Shown: piece by piece, positions 1 through 6,001 of the stretch
Position numbering within the stretch: the stretch's first letter is position 1
Layout of the letters: every line of letters starts with the position of its first letter
NCBI GenBank assembly: GCA_030592105.1
Contig: JAUVKE010000045.1
Coordinates: forward strand, 1-12,355
Length of the DNA stretch: 12,355 nucleotides
Source of the DNA: Desulfobacteraceae bacterium
GTDB lineage: Bacteria > Desulfobacterota > Desulfobacteria > Desulfobacterales > BuS5
Direction of reading: 5' to 3'
The notes under the pieces: model-generated
Databases searched by the model: none
The model's input: the letters and a program-made list of their open reading frames with translations, nothing else
What the model was told of the DNA's origin: nothing
Position numbers and translations under genes: made by a program

Positions 1-86
1 ATCAAGTATTCAACCTTTAATGCGCCTTGTATATGAACCAAAATCCTTCACAATTTCTGTTCAATTTATATAATTTCCGATCCTAA
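1..86. repeat. Repeat A, half copy at window edge
   Basis: These bases are the reverse complement of 4513-4598 with a single mismatch (C at 57), so they are half of the palindromic repeat described at 4513-4680. The window begins exactly in the central loop, and the other half presumably lies outside it. The terminal motif ATTTCCGATCCTAA at 73-86 overlaps the end of dprA, and the shared boundary includes the dprA TAG stop. A long palindrome just after the last gene of an operon could also end transcription, but no typical stem-plus-T-tract terminator is visible in the part seen here. Confidence 0.85.
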
Positions 87-1198
87 GTTTCAGAATCCTG
101 CTTTAAAAAAAATTTTCCAGGCAACTGTGAAACCAGCCCTTTTAATTCCAACCCTAAAAGTATACCGGATAACTGGCCAGGCTGCATGGGAACAGCTCTC
201 ACAAGTTCATCCATATGGACAGAATAGGAACTTAAAGAATCCAAAACCAGCTTTTCTTCAGACGATAAAGATAAAATTTCATGGGGCGACTTATCATCAT
301 CATTGTAATTCCCCGTATCCGGTTCCACCATGATATTTAAAATTTCTTCTAAAATATCTTTTGCATTTTCCACAAGCTTTGCACCCTGTTTAATCAGATT
401 ATGAGTTCCGGAACTTTTAGGTGAATTGATATTTCCAGGTACTGCAAAAACTTCTCTATTATGCTCTGCTGCAAAACGTGCGGTTATCAAAGAACCACTC
501 TTTTTTGTTGCTTCAACAACAACTGTTCCAAGAGAAATACCGCTGATTATCCGATTTCGTTTAGGAAAATTATATGCCAAAGGTTTAGTTAAAACAGGAA
601 ATTCCGAAATAACAGCACCATTTTGTGCAATTTTGTCAAAAAGTTCTTTATTCTCCAAGGGATAAATATTTTCAAGACCGCTTCCAAAAACTGCTATTGT
701 ACGCCCTCCCCCGCTTAATGCTCCGGTGTGTGCGGCGGTATCTATCCCCCTTGCCATACCGCTTACCACGGTGATACCATTGAATGCAAGGTCCGCGCAT
801 AAACGCTTTGTTGCAACCATTCCATACGATGTGGCAGTCCTGGAACCTACAACAGATATATTTTTCCTGGAACTGCCCAGAGTTCCATGAACGTACAAAA
901 AAGGAGGCGGATCATATATCTGAAGCAAAAGATAGGGATAATCAGGATCAGTAAGTGTAACAATACGATACCCCTTTTTTCTGACAATGGAGTAATCCTG
1001 TTTAACCTGTTCAGAAATCTTATGGTTCAATATGGCTAAAGCCAGGGGTTTGTTTATACCCCCCAGGGAAATAAGTTCATCAACAGATGAAGCTAAAACC
1101 CTTTCAGGAGTTTTAAAACGATCCAGAAGAAGCTTAAAAAGACGATTCCCCACCCCTGGAACACTCCGCAAAATAAACCATGGTAAAAAATTTTCCAT
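83..1198 (-). CDS. dprA: DNA-processing protein DprA (Smf)
   Basis: DprA binds single-stranded DNA and loads RecA onto incoming strands during natural transformation. It is also widespread in bacteria not known to be competent. Seen here: an N-terminal helix-hairpin-helix-like region (LPWFILRSVPGVGNRLF), then the Rossmann-like DprA domain with GSRTATSYG, SGMARGIDTAAHTGAL, GSGLENIYP and FPKRNRIISG, and a C-terminal winged-helix domain starting near SSEEKLVLDSL. The length, 371 residues, is normal. I prefer the ATG at 1198 because MENFLPWF matches the usual family start. A GTG at 1213 would overlap the secF TGA as GTGA and is the alternative; neither has a good ribosome-binding site. The gene is last in yajC-secD-secF-dprA and probably translationally coupled. 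Its final residues (QDSET) and TAG stop run into repeat A. Confidence 0.93.
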   Translation of the reverse strand: MENFLPWFILRSVPGVGNRLFKLLLDRFKTPERVLASSVDELISLGGINKPLALAILNHKISEQVKQDYSIVRKKGYRIVTLTDPDYPYLLLQIYDPPPFLYVHGTLGSSRKNISVVGSRTATSYGMVATKRLCADLAFNGITVVSGMARGIDTAAHTGALSGGGRTIAVFGSGLENIYPLENKELFDKIAQNGAVISEFPVLTKPLAYNFPKRNRIISGISLGTVVVEATKKSGSLITARFAAEHNREVFAVPGNINSPKSSGTHNLIKQGAKLVENAKDILEEILNIMVEPDTGNYNDDDKSPHEILSLSSEEKLVLDSLSSYSVHMDELVRAVPMQPGQLSGILLGLELKGLVSQLPGKFFLKQDSET

Positions 1199-1209
1199 GA
1201 TATAAAAAA

Positions 1210-2268
1210 TCACACCCGTTTTTCAAACAAATCCCAAACAAGTAAAATAGGGCTTGCAACAAATATTGACGAGTACGTACCAACAAAGATCCCTATGATC
1301 ATCGCAAAAGCAAAGTCATGTATTATACTCCCCCCAATCAAAAAAAGTGATACCACCACCATAAGGGTTGTAAAAGAGGTTAATATGGTACGATTTAAAG
1401 TTTCATTAATACTTTTGTTGATATTTTTTTCAAGAGGATTGTTCCGATATTTGCGCAAATTTTCCCGTATTCGATCAAAAACAATAATTGTGTCATTTAA
1501 TGAATACCCTATGATTGTCAAAAGTGCCGCTATAATAGAAAGTGTAAAGTCTAACTCCAATAAAGAGAAAATGCCAACTGTAATAATTACGTCATGTATA
1601 ATAGCGACAATAGCACCCATGGCATATTTTAATTTCAGAAACCAGCAAAATACAAGTGTAACAATTAATGCTACACAAATCAGAACAGGAATACTGTTTT
1701 CAAGGTTGAAAAAAATACAAATTTTCCGGACAAAAAGCAATGCAAAAATCAGGGCGGCTGTCATTACTCCACTTACAGGCCACTTCATCTCAAATCTACC
1801 AGATATATATATGGCTATAAAAAGAAGAGCGTAAAACATCGAAAAAAGGGCTTTTTCCCTTAAATCACTTCCGACCTTGGGTCCGACCATCTCCACCCTG
1901 CGGATATCTGCATCATTCCCTGTGGATAATTTCACTGCTTTTTCAACTTTTAATGATAACCCCTCTGTTGCGGTATCCAGAGTATCAGCTCTTATGAGGT
2001 ACTCATTCTCCTTTGGATCTCCAAAAACCTGAACAGTTGATTTGCCTAGCCCAATTGTCGCAAGACCAGACTTTATATCATCCATGCCGGTTTTTTCCAT
2101 AAATTTCACCTGAATCAATGTCCCCCCGGCAAAATCGATTCCATATTTTGGTCCCTTGTGGATAACAAGAGAGACCATACTAACGACGATCAGTGCAACT
2201 GAAAGAAAAAAAGCAATTTTGCGTTTAGCAATAAAATTTATATTTGAATCAGATTTAATAAGCTGCAT
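1210..2268 (-). CDS. secF: Protein translocase subunit SecF
   Basis: SecF pairs with SecD in the inner membrane and uses the proton gradient to help pull preproteins through SecYEG. Visible hallmarks are the first TM (about 17-36), GIDFAGGT (43-50) opening the periplasmic P1 head, KVGSDL before TM2, and GYSLNDTIIVFDRIREN near 254-270 with the conserved membrane Asp. ILLVWDLF closes the protein. At 352 residues it is longer than the roughly 300-325 usual for SecF. The excess sits at about residues 162-212, between RFEMKW and KLKYAMGAIVAIIHD, which are nearly adjacent in ordinary SecF. The extra stretch contains two hydrophobic segments. The ATG at 2268 has GGAG about 10 nt upstream, and the gene follows the secD stop by 21 nt, so it is co-transcribed. 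Confidence 0.95.
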   Translation of the reverse strand: MQLIKSDSNINFIAKRKIAFFLSVALIVVSMVSLVIHKGPKYGIDFAGGTLIQVKFMEKTGMDDIKSGLATIGLGKSTVQVFGDPKENEYLIRADTLDTATEGLSLKVEKAVKLSTGNDADIRRVEMVGPKVGSDLREKALFSMFYALLFIAIYISGRFEMKWPVSGVMTAALIFALLFVRKICIFFNLENSIPVLICVALIVTLVFCWFLKLKYAMGAIVAIIHDVIITVGIFSLLELDFTLSIIAALLTIIGYSLNDTIIVFDRIRENLRKYRNNPLEKNINKSINETLNRTILTSFTTLMVVVSLFLIGGSIIHDFAFAMIIGIFVGTYSSIFVASPILLVWDLFEKRV

Positions 2269-2289
2269 TAAAATTTATCTCCGCATCTG

Positions 2290-3879
2290 TTATATGCTCA
2301 ATGTTTTAATACTACGTTTTTTCAAAAAATAATCAAAAATTTGCCGTGTCACTATAAGAGAAGTAAACAGACTTGCAATTACGCCAAGGCTCAAAGTTAC
2401 AGCAAAACCTTTAACAGGACCTGAACCAAACTGAAACAGAACAACAGCGGCAATAAGGGTCGTGACATTTGCATCAAGTATTGTTAAAGCAGCACTGTTA
2501 TATCCGGCATCTATGGCCCCACGCGGGGTTCGGCCTATACCAAGCTCTTCTTTAATACGCTCAAAAACAATCACATTAGCATCAACGGCCATACCTATTG
2601 TAAGTACTATCCCTGCAATTCCCGGAAGTGTTAAGGTGGCCTGAAAAGCGGCAAGCCCGGCTGCTATTAAAATAATATTAAGAACAAGGGCAAAATCTGC
2701 TATCAGGCCGGAGCCCTTATAATAAATAAGCATAAAGAATAGTACGAAAATACCACCAACAGCCATAGCTAAAATGCCGTCATTAATCGAATCTGTCCCA
2801 AGAGAAGGGCCCACTGTACGTTCTTCAAGAATTTTTACCGGCGCGGGAAGTGCCCCCGCCCGAAGGATAATAGCAAGATCGTGGGCTTCATCCGTTGTGA
2901 AATTTCCGGTAATACGGGCCTCACCCCCCGTGATTTTATCCTGAATAACAGGAGCTGAATAGACTTTGTTATCAAGAACAATGGCAAGTCTTTTTTTAAG
3001 ATTCGCGCCGGTTACCCTGGCAAAATCCCTTGTACCTTTTTTATCGAATTTAATGGAAACATATGGTTCATTATATTGAGAATCTATCTGAAGCCGTGCA
3101 TCTGTAAGAGTTGCTCCGGTTAATGCGGTCCTTTTTTTAATCAAAAATGGTTTTTTAATAACCTGGCCTGTATCCGGGTTTTCAATAAACTGGTATAATA
3201 TTTGGCTCCCTGGGGGTGGGGTCCCCTTTAGCGCGGCATCCAGATCATGGGTTTCATCAACAAGCTTAAATTCTAAAAGAGCAGTTTTACCTATAAGATC
3301 TTTAGCCCTTTCTGTTTTTTTAATCCCAGGAAGCTGTACAAGTATTCTGTTTTCACCCTGAATACGTATATCCGGTTCACTAACACCAAATTCATCGATC
3401 CGATTTCTGATTGTTTCCACGGCCTGATCCACGGCCATTCTTTTAATATCCTTTACCTCACCTTCCGGAAGACTAAAAAAAACAGTGTAAATATCATTAG
3501 AAACAGATTTTGAAAGAAAACGTAAACCTTTGTAATCAGAATTCATGAAATCGGTAAATTTATCAAAATTATCTGCATTTATCTTTTTTGCATTTATCTT
3601 TATTGATAATTTCAAACCCTTAAGAAGATTTATTCCCCTGTGTCTGATATGCTCTTTTTTAAGATCCCCGCGAATCTCATGGGAAATACGCTCCAAAGTA
3701 CTCTCCACAGCTTTATCCGTGTCAACCTCCAAAACAAGATGCATTCCACCTTGAAGATCAAGGCCCAAATTTATTTTTTTATGAGGCCAGGTATCAGGAA
3801 TTACCGTGGGAAGAACATAAACAATTGCCATAACAATTACTGCAAAAGATAATAACAATACCCATGAAATATTTTTCAA
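2290..3879 (-). CDS. secD: Protein translocase subunit SecD
   Basis: SecD is the larger partner of SecF in the SecDF-YajC complex, with a big periplasmic domain and six TMs that couple proton flow to late protein export. Visible: TM1 at about 6-25, LGLDLQGGMHLVLEV (38-52), the P1 head region with ETIRNRIDEFGVSEPDI and GENRILVQLPG, the P4-type region GATLTDARLQ, and GMAVDANVIVFERIKEEL near 429-446 with the conserved proton-relay Asp. I chose the TTG at 3879, giving 530 codons, because GGGGA lies about 8 nt upstream and the protein then starts directly before TM1. A longer in-frame reading from 4023 would add 48 residues, but most of these are encoded by repeat B and the stretch has no family resemblance. 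A TTG at 3894 is another option. Confidence 0.94.
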   Translation of the reverse strand: MKNISWVLLLSFAVIVMAIVYVLPTVIPDTWPHKKINLGLDLQGGMHLVLEVDTDKAVESTLERISHEIRGDLKKEHIRHRGINLLKGLKLSIKINAKKINADNFDKFTDFMNSDYKGLRFLSKSVSNDIYTVFFSLPEGEVKDIKRMAVDQAVETIRNRIDEFGVSEPDIRIQGENRILVQLPGIKKTERAKDLIGKTALLEFKLVDETHDLDAALKGTPPPGSQILYQFIENPDTGQVIKKPFLIKKRTALTGATLTDARLQIDSQYNEPYVSIKFDKKGTRDFARVTGANLKKRLAIVLDNKVYSAPVIQDKITGGEARITGNFTTDEAHDLAIILRAGALPAPVKILEERTVGPSLGTDSINDGILAMAVGGIFVLFFMLIYYKGSGLIADFALVLNIILIAAGLAAFQATLTLPGIAGIVLTIGMAVDANVIVFERIKEELGIGRTPRGAIDAGYNSAALTILDANVTTLIAAVVLFQFGSGPVKGFAVTLSLGVIASLFTSLIVTRQIFDYFLKKRSIKTLSI

Positions 3880-3949
3880 TTCTTTTATCCCCAATATATC
3901 AGTAACGTGAAAAAATAGAAAAAAATCTAAAGGAGCGTACTGATAATAA

Positions 3950-4066
3950 ATTTTCAGATAATTACCCGATTTTAAAACTTGGCACGTTGGCCAAAGGGCA
4001 GAAGGAGTATTAAAATGCTCCAACGCCCGATAACGCGGTGAAATTATTAATGTGAAAATCTACAGT
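3950..4066. repeat. Repeat B, copy 1 (palindromic, secD-yajC gap)
   Basis: The segment from 3955 matches the segment from 5873. The first 31 bases (CAGATAATTACCCGATTTTA and onward) differ at one position, and the copies stay alignable to TTAATGTGAAAATCTA near 4062. It is palindromic, with ends ATTTTCA (3950-3956) and TGAAAAT (4053-4059). A central hairpin GGAGTAT-TAAA-ATGCTCC at about 4004-4021 is flanked by GGGC/GCCC. It lies between yajC and secD, making that gap 267 nt instead of the short spacing usual in this operon. It may affect read-through or RNA stability, which the sequence alone cannot show. Confidence 0.75.
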
Positions 4067-4099
4067 GCGTCGACTAAAGATTTTTACCGGCAATCCAGT

Positions 4100-4128
4100 A
4101 AAATGATTAATGTAAAATTCTATAGTCC
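4100..4128. repeat. Solo end fragment of repeat B
   Basis: AAATGATTAATGTAAAATTCTATAGT near 4101-4126 resembles AAATTATTAATGTGAAAATCTACAGT at 4041-4066, exactly 60 bases earlier. It looks like a detached right end of repeat B just downstream of the yajC stop. Similarity does not extend clearly beyond these bases, so it could also be a local direct duplication. Confidence 0.45.
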
Positions 4129-4146
4129 TGATTATTCTTTGCCAGC

Positions 4147-4458
4147 TTAAGATGATAGTTGCGTTGCAACACTTCCCCTGGAAATTTTAACGCGAACCTT
4201 ATCCGCAATTTCAAGAGTCACAGTGGAGTCATCCAAGCCTGTTATACGACCGTGAATACCCCCCCCTGTAATTATCCTGTCCCCCTTCTTAAGATCATTA
4301 ATCATCTGCTGCTGCTCTTTTTGTTTTTTTTGCTGGGGTCGAATAAGCAAAAAATAAAAAATAACAAACATCAGAATAAGAGGAATAAATGCAGCAAACC
4401 CTCCGGCACCCTTCCCAGATACACCTTGTGCACCCATTGCATATGCTATATTAATCAA
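4147..4458 (-). CDS. yajC: Preprotein translocase subunit YajC
   Basis: YajC is a small single-TM inner-membrane protein that associates with SecDF and SecYEG; it is the usual first gene before secD. The 103 residues show a short N-terminal tail rich in Gly/Ala (YAMGAQG), one TM at about 21-40 (FIPLILMFVIFYFLLIRP), the typical RPQQKKQKE basic stretch after it, then a compact cytoplasmic domain with GDRIITGGGIHGRITGL. The start is a TTG at 4458 with AAAGGAG about 10 nt upstream. An ATG at residue 8 lacks such a site. It heads the operon with secD, secF and dprA, separated from secD by repeat B. No convincing promoter could be placed in the roughly 55 bases between the start codon and repeat A. 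Confidence 0.93.
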   Translation of the reverse strand: MINIAYAMGAQGVSGKGAGGFAAFIPLILMFVIFYFLLIRPQQKKQKEQQQMINDLKKGDRIITGGGIHGRITGLDDSTVTLEIADKVRVKISRGSVATQLSS

Positions 4459-4512
4459 AATCTAAAAACTCCTTTCATAATATGGTTACGTTACATTAAA
4501 GGCCATTTCCAA

Positions 4513-4680
4513 TTAGGATCGGAAATTATATAAATTGAACAAAAATTGTGAAGGATTTTGGTTCATATACAAGGCGCATTAAAGGTTGAATACTTGATGT
4601 ATTCGGCCTTTGATGTGACGCAGTAGATGGAGCAAAAGACAAACAATTTCGTTCAAGTAATTTCATTTCCGATCCTTAAT
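4513..4680. repeat. Repeat A, full copy (MITE-like imperfect palindrome)
   Basis: The element is bounded by inverted AGGATCGGAAAT (4515-4526) and ATTTCCGATCCT (4665-4676), about 162 bp. The two halves align as an imperfect palindrome over their whole length. The centre is a hairpin with AAAGG/CCTTT outside and GAATAC-TTGAT-GTATTC (4588-4604) inside. There is no room for a protein. AATT occurs on both outer flanks and could be a target duplication, unproven. The left half is repeated in inverse orientation at 1-86 with one mismatch. It sits directly upstream of yajC, so it may influence that operon's promoter. Confidence 0.85.
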
Positions 4681-4834
4681 TCCAGACCTCGTTGATTTTA
4701 GTATAATTTGTCCAAACTTATTAAAAAGTTACACAACTAATTACAATTCAGGTTTACAATCAAATTTGTCACTAAAATTATAAAATCTGCGACTCAATGA
4801 TTGTACATAATAAATGTATTTGGTCAATAAAAAT
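4681..4834. other. AT-rich spacer between two repeat elements
   Basis: There is no convincing gene or RNA here. The stretch is AT-rich and separates repeat A from the MITE-like element at 4835. I see no clear promoter or terminator. Confidence 0.5.
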
Positions 4835-4877
4835 CAGTAGTGTCCTGTCATAAAATTACAAAAAAAATACTTAAAAA

Positions 4878-4917
4878 TTTAATTATTTTTTCCGCTATTG
4901 CTGAAAAAATAATTAAA
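4878..4917. repeat. 15-bp perfect hairpin inside the MITE-like element
   Basis: TTTAATTATTTTTTC at 4878-4892 and GAAAAAATAATTAAA at 4903-4917 are exact reverse complements around a 10-nt loop. The AT-only stem makes a strong factor-independent terminator unlikely. It may be part of the element's structure. Confidence 0.7.
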
Positions 4918-4987
4918 CTCCCCCCACGCAAGATCCTAAAGCGGCAAAGCCGCAGTTGTCAGTTATTAGTTATCAATTGTCAGCACT

Positions 4988-5113
4988 GGAGGTTAGGAAC
5001 GAGATTCAGAAAAAGATTTTGGCAGGTTTCTGCAATATTCAAAAGGTTCTTGTGGAGAATTAAGAACACGAATTTATATTGATATGCTTTTACTGACAAC
5101 TGATATCATATAA
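4988..5113 (+). pseudogene. Fragment of a four-helix-bundle (S23-type) protein gene
   Basis: In one plus-strand frame the bases from 4997 read ERDSEKDFGRFLQYSKGSC followed by GELRTRIYIDMLLL, ending at TAA 5111-5113. This resembles the middle of the 23S rRNA intervening-sequence four-helix-bundle proteins, in which a segment like EGFERDSxKDFxRFL is followed by xIxxGSxGELRTQLYIA. Just upstream the frame reads GG, then a TAG at 4994-4996 where the family usually has an aromatic residue. No start or N-terminal half is found, and the C-terminal helix is lost. The resemblance was judged by eye. It lies inside the MITE-like element, so it was probably captured with it or invaded by it. Confidence 0.55.
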
Positions 5114-5172
5114 TGACTTTCTTGTTTTTTGTGACAGAAAATCAAGAGTAAGGTACTAAGCGGACACTACTG

Positions 5173-5500
5173 TTTTGAATCTACTTATAAATTTCATCAT
5201 ATATCATTTTATATCAATGCTTGTATAAAAAAAGATACATTTATCAAGCAATTTATTCAACTTCACCCCCGATTTATTTTTGCACCTCATAACCTGCTGT
5301 TTTTTAAATATAAAACATGGCATTTTTTACTTTATTTACCATGCGTATGGTCTAAAAATTGCGTAATCATGTTCAATCAGGGACAATATCCTATTCATCC
5401 TCCTCTTTATATTTTAAATTGCTACTGCCTCCAGGTTCCTATTACATAAATGCTATTTATTATACTATAAATAACTTTTTTTAAAAAAGGAGCTAAACAA
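5173..5500. other. Intergenic region upstream of the FN3 gene
   Basis: This is 328 AT-rich bases without a supportable gene. Near the right end ATTTAT-TATACT-ATAAAT (5455-5472) puts a good -10 hexamer inside an inverted repeat about 35 nt before the FN3 start. No good -35 box is spaced correctly (TTCCTA at 5436 is weak). AAGGAG at 5487-5492 is the ribosome-binding site. Confidence 0.45.
5455..5472 (+). promoter_or_regulatory. Candidate -10 region/operator of the FN3 gene
   Basis: TATACT at 5461-5466 matches the bacterial -10 consensus well and is framed by ATTTAT and ATAAAT as an inverted repeat. The lack of a matching -35 box suggests either an activator-dependent promoter or a chance match in AT-rich DNA. 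Confidence 0.3.
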
Positions 5501-5845
5501 ATGTTTAAAGCTATAAAAATCATTATACTGTCTGTTTTTATTAGTGTAACATTTTTTTCCAGTGCTGCTTTTAGCGCATTTTCAGCCCGATCAGCAACTG
5601 TAAGTTGGGACCAAAACACTGAAACTGATCTTAAAGGTTATAATGTTTACATGGGGACGGCCAGTAAAACATACGGAAAACCGGTTTTCGTTGATAAGAC
5701 AAAAACAAACCATGTTTTCGAGCGCCTCAAAAGAGGCACAACCTATTATTTCACTGTAACAGCAATTGATTCTTCAGGAAATGAAAGTCCTTTTTCAGAA
5801 GAAGTTTTAAAAACTATTCCACGCATATTTATCAGGAGCCGTTAA
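5501..5845 (+). CDS. Small secreted fibronectin type III domain protein
   Basis: This 114-residue protein has a clear Sec signal peptide (KAIKIIILSVFISVTFFSSA, probable cleavage after an Ala at about 25-29) followed by one FN3 domain. The FN3 signature is visible as ATVSWDQNTETDLKGYNVYMG, then the FERLKRGTTYYFTVTAIDSSGNES segment, which is the canonical strand F/G region. FN3 domains usually mediate binding between proteins or to polysaccharide; no enzymatic domain is present. Export to the periplasm or outside is predicted. The ribosome-binding site AAGGAG at 5487-5492 is 8 nt before the ATG, making this start firm. The gene stands alone, flanked by the MITE-like element and repeat B, and is convergent with the speE-like gene. 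The function is unknown. Confidence 0.85.
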   Translation: MFKAIKIIILSVFISVTFFSSAAFSAFSARSATVSWDQNTETDLKGYNVYMGTASKTYGKPVFVDKTKTNHVFERLKRGTTYYFTVTAIDSSGNESPFSEEVLKTIPRIFIRSR

Positions 5846-5863
5846 TCAAGGTCTGTTGTTCCT

Positions 5864-5967
5864 ATAGATTGTCAGATAATTACCCGATTTTAAAAATTGG
5901 CACAAGGCCAGAGGGAGGAAGGCGTATTGTAATACTCCGACGACCGATTATTTATGTGGCAATCTAT
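5864..5967. repeat. Repeat B, copy 2
   Basis: This is a 104-bp palindromic element with 8-bp perfect terminal inverted repeats, ATAGATTG (5864-5871) and CAATCTAT (5960-5967). From 5873 it matches copy 1 at 3955. The central hairpin GGCGTATT-GT-AATACTCC at about 5920-5937 is retained although several stem bases differ from copy 1. It lies between two convergent genes, a typical place for such elements and possibly a bidirectional transcription end, though there is no T-tract. Confidence 0.75.
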
Positions 5968-6001
5968 TTTTTGAATCCATAGCAGGTGGAATCTGCATGG
6001 C

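Larger units (their letters stand above)
4835..5172. mobile_element. MITE-like non-autonomous element, 338 bp
   Basis: It is bounded by perfect 11-bp inverted repeats, CAGTAGTGTCC at 4835-4845 and GGACACTACTG at 5162-5172. No transposase is encoded, so it would need one in trans. I see no clear target-site duplication. Inside are a 15-bp perfect hairpin (4878-4917), a GCGGCAAAGCCGC mini-hairpin near 4941-4953, inverted CAGTTGTCAGT (4953-4963) and ACTGACAACTG (5092-5102), and a decayed protein fragment (4997-5113). Inverted ends of this length with no transposase fit a deletion derivative of an insertion sequence. I do not assign a family. Confidence 0.65.

Noticed and set aside
1295..1834. 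Open frame of 179 codons on the plus strand
   Set aside because: It is fully antisense to secF, a clear conserved gene; its translation is basic and low in family-like motifs, as expected of a shadow frame.
4477..4482. TATTAT as the -10 box of yajC
   Set aside because: The transcript would begin within the ribosome-binding site, leaving no leader; the real promoter probably lies further upstream or inside repeat A.
4159..4533. Open frame of 124 codons on the plus strand
   Set aside because: It is antisense to yajC and runs into repeat A, with no recognisable domain and no ribosome-binding site.
4941..4953. GCGGCAAAGCCGC hairpin as a transcription terminator
   Set aside because: The stem is short and not followed by a T-run; it is better seen as an internal part of the mobile element.
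4840..5082. Open frame of 80 codons on the plus strand
   Set aside because: It starts inside the terminal repeat of the MITE-like element and reads a different frame from the four-helix-bundle relic; its composition is repeat-like and basic.
5422..5619. Open frame of 65 codons on the minus strand
   Set aside because: It overlaps the start, ribosome-binding site and signal peptide of the FN3 gene on the other strand, and has no supporting motif.
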